The notes under the pieces were generated by a model. That model was given only the letters and a program-made list of their open reading frames with translations, was not told the DNA's origin and did not search any database. Positions 19,940-30,628 of a stretch of 64,000 nucleotides of DNA are shown one piece after another (within the stretch, counting starts at the first letter, position 1; each line of letters begins with the position of its first letter). The stretch is taken from positions 8,448,545 through 8,512,544 of the forward strand of contig CM020620.1 in NCBI GenBank assembly GCA_009829735.1, given 5' to 3'. A program made the translations under genes and the position numbers. The stretch comes from Pyropia yezoensis (lineage: Eukaryota; Rhodophyta; Bangiophyceae; Bangiales; Bangiaceae).

Positions 19940-20419
19940 GGCCAACGGCACGGCTGGGGAAACGGAGGGGTTGAAGGGGGGGGACAGTGGTCGGTGGGAG
20001 AATACGTAGAGGGGGGGGGCAGGGGTTGCAGGGGCAAACGACGGGGCCGGCGTGGGGCAGTGGCTGGCCTCCCCACCACCGCCACCCATCCCCTTCCCCG
20101 GCGGCGGCGGCCTCTTGTACCCCTCGGCCGACACTGGCGGCAGGGGCGCGGCGTCCCCGCCAGCCACCCCCGGCGGCCTCCCCAGTGGGGGGGGGGGGGG
20201 GGCAGCACGGCGCAGGCGGCGCAAGCGCCTCCGCTGCTCCGTGGGGGTCCCCCACCCGCATGGCCAGGGGGCGGGAGGGCTGGGACAGCAGCACCCCGCC
20301 GGCTGGGCGTGAGCGACGGGCCGGCCCGCCGCTGCGGATGGTGCCCGCGTGGAAGTAGAAGGAGGGGAAGGGTGGTGGCCGTCCGTGGCATCCGCGGGTG
20401 GAGACGGGGATGGGCAGAA

Positions 20420-20452
<33 letters not shown>
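20420..20452 (+). repeat. G33 homopolymer
   Basis: An uninterrupted run of 33 G, followed by more G-rich sequence. It would form G-quadruplex or stacked structures and is a likely site of sequencing or assembly length error. Confidence 0.9.
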
Positions 20453-21060
20453 CGGGGGCGGGTGGGGGGGGACAAGCGAGCGGCGGTGGCGCCTCCCACG
20501 TGGGAGAGGCATGGTGGGTACGTAGCGCAGGGAGCGCGGGTGACCGGCGCCCGTGCGCGGCGGCCACAGCCGCCGGTGTGGCAACGGTATCTACCGTCTA
20601 CCCCTGGCGTCCCTTGCCAGGGGCGAGCGACCAGTGGCACCAGACGAGCGCCTTCCTGCCGTGGCCGGCGCTCTCTAGCCGCGTCGCCGCTGTTGGGGCG
20701 GCGGCGGCGCCCCCGTCGGCGGCGACCCAGCGCCCGCTGCCTCCCTGCCCCGCAACAGTGCCCCGCGGCGGGTGCGGGAGGCGTCCCACCCTTGTCGCCC
20801 CTGCAAAGCGGCTGCCGCCCATCCCAAGCAAGGGCCGGTCCTCCCCCCGCTCTTCCCCCGCGTCCCCCTCTGCCCTCTTTGCCCGCGTGGCGCTGCGTCG
20901 AGGTTCCGTGCGCTAGGGGGGGAGGGCGACCGACGCCTGCACGGGCCACCAGCCAGAGGGGGGGCACGCGGAAGGGGAGAAGGGGCGGCAGACTCAATCG
21001 CCGCGCCGCCGTCTCACCCGCCGCCCCTCTCTCCCAGGGTTCTTCCAGATTCCTCCCCCT

Positions 21061-21061
<1 letters not shown>

Positions 21062-21096
<35 letters not shown>
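21062..21096 (+). repeat. C35 homopolymer
   Basis: An uninterrupted run of 35 C, about 610 bp downstream of the G33 run and complementary to it, so the two could pair in a fold-back. The length in the assembly should not be trusted. Confidence 0.9.
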
Positions 21097-23164
21097 TGCC
21101 CAGCGTCCCCTCCCCCGTCCCCCCCCCCTACGCCCATGCACAGCGTCCCCTCCCCGATTTTTGTCCCCGCTGTCCTCGCGTTGTTGGCCCACGCCACCCC
21201 CACTCCCCCGGCCGGCCCGGCCGCGTGGGCGCAGTGGCCGCCACCGACGGCGGCTGGCCACGCGCCCGCCGCGGGCGACGCGGGGGCGGCGGCGCCGTGC
21301 CCGCGGCGCGTCGGGCGCCCCACGCCACCGTCACTGGCCCCGTGGGCCGGCGGCGAGGCGCGCCCCGCAGCGGGCGCCGCCGCGGCCGCGTGCCCCGTGG
21401 GGGGGCAGCGGGCGGGACGAAGAGCGCGCGCTCTCCCCTCCCCGCCCCTCTCTGCACCCACCTCGTCCACGGGCGCCAGCTGGGGGCTCTGGGGGCACGC
21501 CTGCCGGGGGTTGCTCCGCGCGGCATCGCAGACGTCGCCGCCAGAGCAGAGGCAACCCAGGAAAAAAAGGGCCGTTCAAGGGACCTCCAGTTGAAACCTG
21601 GTCTGTCACATAGAAAATATAGTGTACAGTACACGTCGAGTCGAACAGTCCCGCAATGGACAATCTACGGCCGTCAATTATATATAAATCTATCAAACGT
21701 ACCACTGTATCATCAAAATAGTCCAGATTACCGGTCTTTAGTGTGCTGGTTGTTGCGATCGTCGGTTCCACGAGGTTCCACGCTTCAGGGCGGCCCGGCG
21801 GGGGGGTCCGCGACGCCAAGTTTCAGGCCCGCAACGGCCCCACTGTCAAGCAATCGGGCACCCTCACGTCCCTCAAGATCTCGCGGTCTGTGATCCGTGA
21901 CCGCACAGTTGCTCGTCTTGACCTTGTCACGTGCGACAACACGCCCTGCGAGCGCACTGGCGCTGAAAAACTGCTCGAAAGACTGCTCCCCCCCCCCCCC
22001 TTTTTTTTCCTTCTGTAAACCCCCTCTGAACAAGTTGGTCAGACCAAGGTGCCGTCCCTGCCACTTGGTATGTAGAAGAAAACAGTAACAGGGACTCTGT
22101 CTTCACTGGCCAATGGAAAGCGAGACATCCCTTGGGATGGAGGCACCTGGAGGTCAGCCGTCCACGATTGGCCAGGCGAAGATGCGGGGCCACGACGACA
22201 CAGGCCCTCGTAACCAATCACTGGAAGACCTGGTCCCGCCGTTTTTCACCTCGTCTGCTCAAAGGGGGATGAGCAGAGGTGTGCGGCGATGGCCCCAGCG
22301 AGGGGGGGCTGACAGGCCAAACCCCACTCCACTCCCCTCCCCCCTCGCGCACCCTCCTTGTCGCACCAAAATTCAGTGGGAGTGCGACGGATGCGGGTAT
22401 TTCTCTCGTGCGCGTTCACGGGCCACGCCCGCATCGAAGGAGGCCGCGGCCTCGAGACGTGTGCCGCGCGCGCCGGGTTCGGGTCTTGGGCCCCCCCGCG
22501 CCCACCCGCCCTTCGCCCCCCCCCCGCAGGGGCCCTGCCACCGTCGCCGTGCGCATGGGCCACGCTTTCCCGCCCACAGCGATGACTGGCCTCTGCGGCG
22601 GCGCGCGACGGCCCCCCCTCCTGGCCTAGGATGTCGGCCAGACGACCATATGGATGGCAAGCCAGAAGCCGCGACAGAGGTGGCGGGGCGGGGGAGTGCC
22701 AGGTGCGCGAGTTGCGGGTGCCACCGCCGGCCGCGCGGGCCACCTGGCCTGGCCTGGACTCTGCCCACCGTGTGCGCGCTGTGAGCACCGTCGGACAGCC
22801 TAATGTCGAGGGGTGATTGGCGGGGGCTCCCACCCCCACTCACCTGGTTGGTGGGAGCGCGCCCTGCTGGCCACGACGCGGCGGGCCGCCGCTTTTTGGT
22901 CCCAGCCGGTACATACGCCGGCCGCCCCCGCGCGGCCGCGCCCCGCACCGCCCTGCCCGTCACCGTCGGCCGCGTCAATCTCGGTATACCGCGGCATCTC
23001 CCGCCGCCCGTGTGCCGTCGCTCCCTCGCCGTCGACGTGGCGGCCATCACCTCGGCCGCCTCCCGCCACACGGCGGCCATCACCTCGGCCGCCTCCCGCC
23101 ACCCCCCCCTCCCCTTGTGTGTGACGCGGCCGTCTTCCCCACGCTCCTCTTTGCTGTGGGCACC

Positions 23165-24319
23165 ATGACCGTCGCGCCGCGCTCTCCACCCCCGCGACAC
23201 GCTCCCCCTCGCCCGCCACCTCAACCCCCCAGTACGATGCTGACCCCCACGCCGCTTCCCCCCCACCTTCCCCGCCTGCTGGCGGCGCTCTTTTCGGGCC
23301 ACCGCCCACCCGCGCTACGCGCCGCCGCCCCCGCCCTCGCCACCGCCACCGCCGCCTTCCTCACCGCCGCGACGCTGCCGCCAACGGTGCTGACGTGGGC
23401 GGCGCGGCCCGCGGCGAGCCGCGACTCGTACCTCCCCTTCCTATCCGACTCGCTGGCCGTGGCGGGAAGCCTCGAGTGGGCGATGACCATCGTGTGTGGG
23501 TCTGCCGCGACGCTGTGCCTGCTGCTGACGACGGTGGCGATGGGGGGGTGGCGGTCTGAGGAGGGCGGGGGGGTGGTGGGGAGGGGCGCGGGAGGGGGGG
23601 TGGGACACCCCGCGGCGGGGCCAGCGCCGCCGACCAAGTCGTTGGCGTTGGCACTCCTCGCCACCTATGCGCTGGCAGGCGTGTGGGTGACTGGGCGGGT
23701 GTCGGCCGCCGCGGCCGCCGCGATGGCCATTGCCGCCGCGTGGGCCGCCTGCGCCGTCTCCCTCTCCGTCACGTTCGTGCACCTGCAGGCACACCTGGAA
23801 CGGGTGCCCAGCGGCAGCGACGCCGCACCTGTGGTGGGGGATGACGCTGCTGGTGGGCCACCCGCCCCTCACGTGGAGGGGGCGGAGGCGTCGATGCTGC
23901 CCCCGTCGCTGCCTTCCAAGGTGGAGGCGTTCAAGGGGATGGCGGTGCGCAAGCTCCGCCCCGCGTGCGTGTCGGGCATGTGGGTGGCGGTGGGCAAGAC
24001 GGCGGCCCTTGCGGCGCTCACCTCCACGGCGGGCATCATGCGGCACGGGTGGGTGCGGATGGCGCTGTGGACCGCCCGCGCGTCGGCCGAGTACACGGCC
24101 GTCTTTTTCGGAGTTGTTGTGCTCGGGCTGCTGGCCGTCGACTTGCGATTAGTGGCCGCCGCCAAAGCGGGGCAAGGGAGGGGAGCGGCGCTGTGGGATG
24201 TTGCTGTCGCCGTGCCGCGGGCACCGTTGCGGTGCGCGCCACTGGATGAGGAGGATGGCGGCGAAGGGGGCGCGGACGGAGCAGACGCCGATGCCCTGCA
24301 GCTGGCAGTGTGGAGGTGA
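23165..24319 (+). CDS. Multi-pass membrane protein, possibly DRAM/Frag1/Sfk1-like
   Basis: The chosen start is ATG 23165 in the context CACCATGACC (384 residues); ATG 23237 is an alternative. The upstream frame is open but Pro/Arg-rich and unconvincing. There is a Pro-rich N-terminus, then about five hydrophobic segments: residues about 52-78, 103-126, a long Ala-rich pair in the middle, one around VGKTAALAALTSTAG, and a last one after ASAEYTAVFFGVVVLGLLAVDLR. The loop DSYLPFLSDS after TM1 and the SAEYxxVFF lead-in to the last helix resemble the PxISDxG loop and EY motif of the Frag1/DRAM/Sfk1 family, lipid-regulatory or autophagy-linked membrane proteins. The match is partial and function is not established. 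The hydrophilic C-terminus is acidic and Gly-rich. Confidence 0.45.
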   Translation: MTVAPRSPPPRHAPPRPPPQPPSTMLTPTPLPPHLPRLLAALFSGHRPPALRAAAPALATATAAFLTAATLPPTVLTWAARPAASRDSYLPFLSDSLAVAGSLEWAMTIVCGSAATLCLLLTTVAMGGWRSEEGGGVVGRGAGGGVGHPAAGPAPPTKSLALALLATYALAGVWVTGRVSAAAAAAMAIAAAWAACAVSLSVTFVHLQAHLERVPSGSDAAPVVGDDAAGGPPAPHVEGAEASMLPPSLPSKVEAFKGMAVRKLRPACVSGMWVAVGKTAALAALTSTAGIMRHGWVRMALWTARASAEYTAVFFGVVVLGLLAVDLRLVAAAKAGQGRGAALWDVAVAVPRAPLRCAPLDEEDGGEGGADGADADALQLAVWR

Positions 24320-25879
24320 CTGCCTTGTCCTTCCTCCTTGGTGGCGGGGTTTGCTGTCTTGTGGGACGGGCGCTCGTGAATGGGGCAGCTTTGTGTGGAT
24401 GCGGGGCCGTGTATGTCGATGCGGTCGGCGTGTGGCCGTTGGCCATCATCCCCTGGGTGCCAGTGGCGCTTCCTCCTGCTACTCGCTGCCATCTTCCTCG
24501 CGAAGTGGCCTGCGGGCCTGCACACCGCTCCTATCGTGCCGTTTGATGGTAGGCACGCGTGTACCGTCTGGGCGTTACGCCCGACGCCGTGTCGTGCTCC
24601 CGGTGCGGGGGCGCGTCCAGCCTGGCGGACTTTGGTGGCGCCTGGCCGGTCCAACTGTGTATAGCCTCTTGGGCGGGGGGACGTGGGTGTGCCGTGAGGT
24701 GCACCACTCGGCTGGTGGGTTTTTTCTCCTTTTTTTTGTGGGTGGTGGTGCTCTCCGTCATTGCAGTTTGTGTGCAAGGTGGAAGTGCGCCTCTATTGGC
24801 AGCGTGTGGCTGCTCATTTCGGGGATGTCTGCTATATTTTTCGTGCTATGGCTGTGTCTTCCCTGTTCGCATGCTTTTTCCCACTCTACACATCTCTTCT
24901 CTTCGATCATGGTGAGCTGTTGTACTCTTTTTTTCGTATTTTTTCCGTACGTGCTACCCCTCACTGCCCGCCTCTACCGCTGGCGGGTACGGTTTGTTGT
25001 CTGCGAATTGGTCGGTTCAAGTATCTCAGTAAGCTTGTTCTCATCCATTCCACACTTAATGTGATTTTGCGACGTGGCGCTTGCCCTCGGCAGCCCCCAC
25101 GGTCAACGGTTGCGTCATGCCGACGCTGACAACCCCCCCCCAACACCCGAGGTTTGAAGCGGCGGCCAACGACTGGTAAGCCGCCCGAGGCACGAGCGCA
25201 CGTGTGCCTGCCCCAGTGGTCGCCTCGGCTTTTGACACATCTCCTTGCCGTCCCTGTTTGGAAAATGGTATCGCTGGCGGCCACGGCTGGCCGCATCCTG
25301 CGCTTAGGCTGAGGCGGCCTCCTCCCCCCGTCGTGGCCGCCACGAAGAGGTATATGTTCCTGGGGATGAACGCGTTGCGGCGTCGCGCGGATGACTTTGC
25401 CCGCCAGGCTAGTCAGCGTGCTGCCCACCGCGCTTCCGCATTCATTTTCCTTCGCTGTGGGGATTGATTGAGGCTGGCCCCTCTCGTCAGGGCGGCTCCC
25501 TTGGTTTGTGATTGAGGGAGGCGGCTGTGTGTTGCACCAGCGCCGTCAGTTACGGTAGTGGGGGCTAGTCCGTGCCGGTATACTCTCTCGTCACGGTTGC
25601 GGCGTCGGTTTCGTTTGGTGGCAGCCCAGGGTCCACTATTCTTGCCGCGGCCTCCTTTCTACGCATCGCCCTCTGCACTGTTGGTCGCACCACCCCCTCG
25701 TTTCTCTGTCCTCGAGTGGCTCTGCTGGACAGCCCTTTCCTCTCTCCTCACCTACTTTTTTTGCAGTCCAGCGTGCCCCTTGCCCCCGCCTCCCTCCATT
25801 GCCGGATTCCTTCTGCCCGACGCTGCGCCTTGGCTTGACCATCCCCCGTCTTTCTCGCTGCGGTTTCGGCGGCGGCGCC
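24320..25879. other. Intergenic between membrane protein and first GT90 gene
   Basis: No gene is recognised. T-rich stretches (about 24720-24750 and 24840-24960) make it less GC-rich than neighbours and may include the 3' UTR of the upstream gene and the promoter of the downstream gene. There is no clear TATA box. Confidence 0.4.
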
Positions 25880-28363
25880 ATGGGCAGCAGCAGCCGCCGG
25901 CGACGGGACCATGACACTGGCGGCGAGGGGTGGAGCGACGGGTATGGCAGTGGCGGCTCGGTTGGGTGGGGCTCCTCGTCTGATGAGGAGATGGGGGTGG
26001 TGCCTCACCGGCGGGGGTGTGCGGACGGAGGCGGCTCGTCGTCGCGGCACACCCCCCATGGGCAAGAGGAGCCCCCTCGCCGCAGCAGTGGCTCCCGCCG
26101 CAGCGGCGGCGCAGCGGTTGGCATCGACGGCCACCTTACTAGCGGTGGGGGTGGCGGAGGCGGCGGCCGCGGTGGGCGGTCCAAGAAGCGTACCCGCTCG
26201 CCGCCGCCACCACTATCTGCGCCGCAAGTGCGCTACGAGCGCGCCGACGACTATGCTGGCGAGCGGGGCCGTACGGGTGGGGGGCGGGAGGACAGGTACG
26301 AGCCGCCAGGCACGCCAGGCCGCTCTTCTCGTGCCGAGCGGTCACGGGGGCACCACCGCAGCGCGCGCGGCGGCGGCAATGGTGGCGCGGGCGGTGGCGG
26401 GGACAATGGGGCGTCGGGGACCGCTAGCGGGGGGTACGCATTGGGCGGTGTCAGCCTTGGCGGCCTAAGCACGAGCCTCCGCGCCGCGGGTGGCTTGGTG
26501 CACACTCGCTTTTCCTCGTTGCTGTCCCGCGACGCGGCCGCTACTGTGTCAGGCGGTGGCGGCGGCGAAACTAGTGGCAGCCGCCGTGCCAGTGGCCGCT
26601 CGGGGGGCACCATCAGCCGTCGGTCGACGCGGTCTGGCCGGGGCGCGTCGGCGGCTGCAGCCAAGGCCGGTGGTGGCCCGACGTCGGTACTGGGCCGTCT
26701 CCGCGGGGCACTGCCGGTCAGTGGCCAGGGGTGGGGCCTCCTCCTGCTCTCGGTGCTGCTCCTCTTTTACGTGATTGATTTTTTCGCAATGCTGGATGCG
26801 CCCTCCATGACGCCCCTGGCGGCGGTGGCAGGGGGGCCTGTCGCTGTCGCCACTGCTTCGGAGGGCGGGGGAGGGGGGGCGCCGCCGGTGCAGCCCGCGC
26901 GGATGGCCCCTCTTCGTGATGATGCGGATGACGCGGCGCCAGCGGATGCGCCACCTGCGGCGGTGCCCCCACCACCGCCGGCGCCTGTTGCGGGCGCATC
27001 ATCTCCCGACAGTGGTGCCACGGGTGCGGTGGCTGCCCCCGTCGCGACGGGCGACGGCGGTATCCCCGCAGTCGCCACTGCACCAGCTGGCGGAGGAGAC
27101 GCCGATGCGACGACTCTTGGCGGCGGATCAACGGGGACGACGGCGGCAGCAGGGCCTGCGATTGGCGCCGATGGTCGGCCGCTGCACCCATTCAACCGCA
27201 ACATGGACGAGCTACAAGTGCCGGCTGGGACAGGCAAGCTGGATAAGGAGGCGGTGGCCGGGTACTACCGTAAGCTGGCTCAGGCGTACCTGGCGCCTTT
27301 TGCCAATGGCATCTTTCGGCAGCTCTTCTTTGACATCCTCCGCCGCAAAACCTACTCGCTGACACCGCCGGGCGCCAACAAGGGCATCCAGTCCATGCTG
27401 CTACAGGTGATTGACAACAAGGTGTACCTGCTGGATCCGTACGAGGTGCCCAAGAATGCCAAGCCTTTCTACCGGGCGCGCATCAATGAGATCATTTGGC
27501 TGCTAAGCCGGCTGGCCACCGCCGGCCGTATCCGCAACACCGAGTTCCTCATTGCCATCCACGACTGCGTGCAAACGGTGAACAGGGAGCATACGTATCG
27601 GGGCGCCCACTTTACCGAGTCCAACCCTGTCTTCACCATTGTCAGTTGCAACTTCTCAGACAACATCCCGTTCCCCATGTGGGAGGCCAACGCCGACCGG
27701 GGCGGCGGCTTTGAGTCGTGGGACGCGTACGTGAAGGACTACGCGGTGGACCCGACGCCATGGGCGTCCAAGGCCTCCAAGGCGGTGTTTCGTGGCGGCA
27801 ACCGGCCGAGCATGTACTTCAAGGACAAGACCGAAGCAGACTCTCAGTGCGACCACGTTGGACGCACGCGACTGCTGCATCTGGCCGAGACGAACCCGTC
27901 GTCGTTTGACGTAAGCGTGGGCGGCACTTGTGGTGGCAAGCACTCGTCGCTCTCCCGGCTTACGTGGCAGGAGCAACACCACTATAAATACGTGCTGTAC
28001 GCCGAGGGCAACTGCTTCTGGGCGGACCGGATGAACAAGCAGGTGTTTGGGCCGTCGGCGGTGATCAAGCAGGAGACGCCGTGTGGCCAGTTTTGGGAGC
28101 CCCTCCTCCGGCCGTTCACGCACTACATCCCGACCAACTTCTTCTTTGACGACACGGCCGCACAGGTGGCGTGGGCTGTCAGCCACGACGCGGAGGTGCA
28201 GAGCGTGGTGGCGGCTGCCAACCTTTTTGCGTGGAACTTTTTAACCCTCGCTGGCATTGAGACGTATGTGGAGGTGCTGCTGGACGAGTATACCAAGCTT
28301 CTTGTGGACCCTGCTGTGAAGCTCGAGACGGGGGCGGTTGACGTGACTGGCCAGAAGGTGTAA
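25880..28363 (+). CDS. GT90 (CAP10-domain) glycosyltransferase, copy 1
   Basis: 827 residues from ATG 25880 (MGSSSRRRRDHD); the paralogue begins similarly (MGRDRG). Order: a Gly/Ser/Arg-rich cytosolic-type tail (1-280), one membrane anchor (GWGLLLLSVLLLFYVIDFF, about 283-303), an Ala/Pro/Gly stem (about 305-435) and a catalytic domain (about 440-815). Motifs fit family GT90: KAVFRGGNRPS, then RTRLLHLAE, DVSVGGTCGGK, HHYKYVLYAEGNCFWADRMNK, and FWEPLLRPFTHYIPTNFFFDD. Known relatives are UDP-sugar-dependent xylosyl- or O-glucosyltransferases of the secretory pathway, type II Golgi/ER proteins; the sugar here cannot be told. No intron is needed. The catalytic domain is almost identical to copy 2 at 37584-39992 while the N-terminal half differs. 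Confidence 0.85.
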   Translation: MGSSSRRRRDHDTGGEGWSDGYGSGGSVGWGSSSDEEMGVVPHRRGCADGGGSSSRHTPHGQEEPPRRSSGSRRSGGAAVGIDGHLTSGGGGGGGGRGGRSKKRTRSPPPPLSAPQVRYERADDYAGERGRTGGGREDRYEPPGTPGRSSRAERSRGHHRSARGGGNGGAGGGGDNGASGTASGGYALGGVSLGGLSTSLRAAGGLVHTRFSSLLSRDAAATVSGGGGGETSGSRRASGRSGGTISRRSTRSGRGASAAAAKAGGGPTSVLGRLRGALPVSGQGWGLLLLSVLLLFYVIDFFAMLDAPSMTPLAAVAGGPVAVATASEGGGGGAPPVQPARMAPLRDDADDAAPADAPPAAVPPPPPAPVAGASSPDSGATGAVAAPVATGDGGIPAVATAPAGGGDADATTLGGGSTGTTAAAGPAIGADGRPLHPFNRNMDELQVPAGTGKLDKEAVAGYYRKLAQAYLAPFANGIFRQLFFDILRRKTYSLTPPGANKGIQSMLLQVIDNKVYLLDPYEVPKNAKPFYRARINEIIWLLSRLATAGRIRNTEFLIAIHDCVQTVNREHTYRGAHFTESNPVFTIVSCNFSDNIPFPMWEANADRGGGFESWDAYVKDYAVDPTPWASKASKAVFRGGNRPSMYFKDKTEADSQCDHVGRTRLLHLAETNPSSFDVSVGGTCGGKHSSLSRLTWQEQHHYKYVLYAEGNCFWADRMNKQVFGPSAVIKQETPCGQFWEPLLRPFTHYIPTNFFFDDTAAQVAWAVSHDAEVQSVVAAANLFAWNFLTLAGIETYVEVLLDEYTKLLVDPAVKLETGAVDVTGQKV

Positions 28364-29003
28364 CGGCGGGTGAATGCTGGTAGGGAGGAGTTGGAGCAGA
28401 GTGGCGGGAGCGTAGGTGCGGTGGGGCGCCAAGATGGGCGTGCGGGTAGGAGGACGCGGCGTTCAGTGTTCGTGTGGGAACGGACAGGCGGTAGCATGGA
28501 GGGGTCGAGTGATTGAGCGTGCTTGTTATGTCCTTCCCAGTTCGTGGTTGCACTGGTCCAGCCAGGGACGCCTTTCTTGATTGAACCTATTGCATTCCCA
28601 CCAGCGCGGCGAACGTTTTCAGGGTGTCATGCGAACATGTATGGGCAGAAAGCAATGTCAGTGTCTGGGCTACGGCGCTACGCTAATACACTTGGTGCAG
28701 GGACTGGAAAAAGGGATGACCTTCCAGTCAGGTGCGCGCGCAAACAACCCAAATGGAAGCTCGGAACCGATTATATTATTCCCCAGAAAAAGAGTAGCAT
28801 ACATCGTATATACACAAGCGGTCACATCACAAGGTGGTCACTCCTCACGGCCAACGCCACGGCTTCACGTTGAGCCGCTCGAGGTTGTCTATGTCTGGCC
28901 CAGCGTCCCCTCCTCGTGCAGCGCCTGCCAGAACGGACCAGGGTTTCGGCGCCCTGCCTTGTACCCTCATCCTTCCTTGGCAGAGCTGCCAGCAGTAACC
29001 GTC
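28364..29003. other. Convergent intergenic between GT90 copy 1 and one-helix protein copy 1
   Basis: 28364 to about 28750 has no counterpart in the other half of the inverted duplication. From about 28755 to 29003 the sequence (3' flank of the one-helix gene) is nearly identical to 36853-37100 in inverse orientation, including TTATATTATTCCCC. No gene is seen. Confidence 0.6.
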
Positions 29004-29348
29004 TTACTGGCCAAACAGCGTCGCGGCGTTGGCCGCCAGCTGCACCGGGTTGAGCGCCGCCAGCTGCTGCACAATCGTCGGGTGCGCCGGGTTGAGCACC
29101 TGCGTGCCGAGCGCCAGCACAAACCCAATCATCGCAAAGCGGCCGTTCCACACCTCCGCGTTGGGGGTGAAGCCCTCGGGCTTGGTCGGCACGTTCTCAA
29201 AGTCCTCCCCGACCATCCGCAGGGTCGCCGCACGCCGGGCGACGGGCGCGGCGGCCACCCGGGCGCCGGCAAACGCCGATGTGCGGGGGGAGACGGCCGC
29301 CGAGACGGGGGCACGGACGGACAGGGACACGCCGCTGACAAAGGCCAT
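29004..29348 (-). CDS. One-helix light-harvesting-like protein (OHP/HLIP type), copy 1
   Basis: 114 residues, identical in sequence to copy 2. Residues 1-45 look like a plastid transit peptide: starts MAFV (Phe near the N-terminus), is rich in Ser/Ala/Val/Arg and lacks acidic residues. The mature part has one predicted helix with ExxNGRFAM at 65-73 (EVWNGRFAMIGFVLALGTQVL), the chlorophyll-binding signature of the LHC superfamily. Only one such helix is present, so it belongs with one-helix or high-light-induced proteins that bind chlorophyll in thylakoids and protect photosystem assembly. The C-terminal 30 residues are amphipathic. A TATA-like TACATATACG lies about 185 bp upstream (about 29531-29540). 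It converges on GT90 copy 1. Confidence 0.85.
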   Translation of the reverse strand: MAFVSGVSLSVRAPVSAAVSPRTSAFAGARVAAAPVARRAATLRMVGEDFENVPTKPEGFTPNAEVWNGRFAMIGFVLALGTQVLNPAHPTIVQQLAALNPVQLAANAATLFGQ

Positions 29349-30628
29349 AGTGGAGGTGAGGGGGGGTGGGAAGGAAGGCGTGGGAAGCGGGGAGGGTCGG
29401 TAGGTGTGAGGTGGGTCTGTGGATGTAATGGGTGTGAGTGTCGAGAGTGGGTGTGAGGGAGCGTGCGTGGAGGTGACTGTGTGTCGTCGTTGATGGTGAG
29501 CGTGCAGCATGGAGGTGACGCCAGCTCTCCCGTATATGTACTCAGGAGGGACATAGGTAGCTGGGGAGCGTTCAACCCAGCCGACCCAGCTGGGACCGTC
29601 GGATGTGCGGGAGGCACCACAACGGCGCCGCGCCGACGGCCTGCAAACCGCCACAACGGGCGGCCCTGCGCCACCGCACGTGTCGGGTCGCCATGAGCAC
29701 GGAGGGTGGAAGCAAATGGTGAACTGCACCAGTGGACGTGACCACAGGCAAGAAAAGAAACGGCGGTCGCTATCCGCGAGATGGCCACCGCCCGCGTGCA
29801 TCGGTCGGGTGGGTGGCGAGGGTGCCGATGGATTTGGTCTGACTCGCGGTCGTGATGGGCTGGCGCTGACCAGAGGTCCGCTCTCCTGGGGCGATGGCGT
29901 CGGATGGGGTCGGAGGGGGGTGCAGACCAGAAGGGGCGGCGGAACAGTCTCGACGAGATGAATCCGTTCGGCACGAGGGCTCGTGCCGTGGCCCACTGCG
30001 TGTCCCAGTTGCATCCCCAAACAGAGTTGTCAGGAGTCGTCAATTCCAAAAGTAAATCTACTGGATAAATGTGTATGTTGTAAATACCGCTGGCCATGCT
30101 TCTGTTTTCCATTAGAAATAGAGGATTGTCTTTGGTGACCTAAAACAGAGGGATTCCAACACCAGTGCCCAATGTCAGTTGCCAGCGACAGCGTCGACCT
30201 TTGGGCATCCGCAGGGGCGCCCCCCCCGCCCCAACGCCCCAGCTGCAGCGTAGCCACCCCCATTGCAGGTGGACACGACGCGCCTCGCGCGCGGCGCGCG
30301 CGTCGGGCGCGCGGCGTCGCGGCAGTCAGGCGGCGGCCGCCCCCTTCCCCCCCAACCAGAAACTGGGGCGCCGCTGGCGGTGCCACCCCTCCGACCACGC
30401 GAGACCCTCCTCGGCTGTGCCTCTCCGCTGCGGCTTTGCCCGCCGCGAGCGGCTGCCTCGACGCACCCACGGCGCCCGGCGGCCCGCCGCTTCCGCCTCT
30501 GCCGTCGACCCTTCCGCCTCCGGCGACTGCGCCTTTGGTTGCACCTGCCGCCGTTGCCGTCAAGGCCAGCTCATTACCCCCCCCTTAGCCCCCCTCTTCC
30601 CCTTTCGTCCTCCCTTCCTGCCGTCATC
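29349..30628. other. Divergent intergenic: promoters of one-helix copy 1 and the RINT1-like gene
   Basis: 29349 to about 29430 resembles the leader of the other one-helix copy (CT-rich on the coding strand); farther out similarity is lost. An AT-richer stretch lies at about 30030-30165. A long upstream open frame into the RINT1-like gene is Arg/Pro-rich and treated as untranslated. Confidence 0.45.
29531..29540 (-). promoter_or_regulatory. TATA-like box of one-helix copy 1
   Basis: TACATATACG on the minus strand, about 185 bp before the ATG. The other copy has TATATAA at a matching distance (177 bp), which supports both. Confidence 0.45.

Larger units (their letters stand above)
19940..23164. 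other. Long intergenic region with extreme homopolymers
   Basis: No gene could be supported, although long open frames exist; these run through poly-G and poly-C and read as Gly, Pro or Arg low complexity. Notable content is a G33 run (20420-20452), a C35 run (21062-21096), and an AT-rich island at about 21595-21740 that contrasts with the surroundings. A C/T run at about 21988-22010 and a direct duplication of about 30 bp (GGCGGCCATCACCTCGGCCG unit) at about 23040-23102 are also present. Confidence 0.4.

Noticed and set aside
19463..21613. 716-codon open frame on plus
   Set aside because: Antisense to the Cys-rich secreted gene and then through G33 and C35; composition is Arg/Pro/Gly shadow.
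23041..23102. Short CRISPR-like repeat
   Set aside because: Only two adjacent copies of a 30-bp unit without spacers; an ordinary tandem duplication in a eukaryotic genome.
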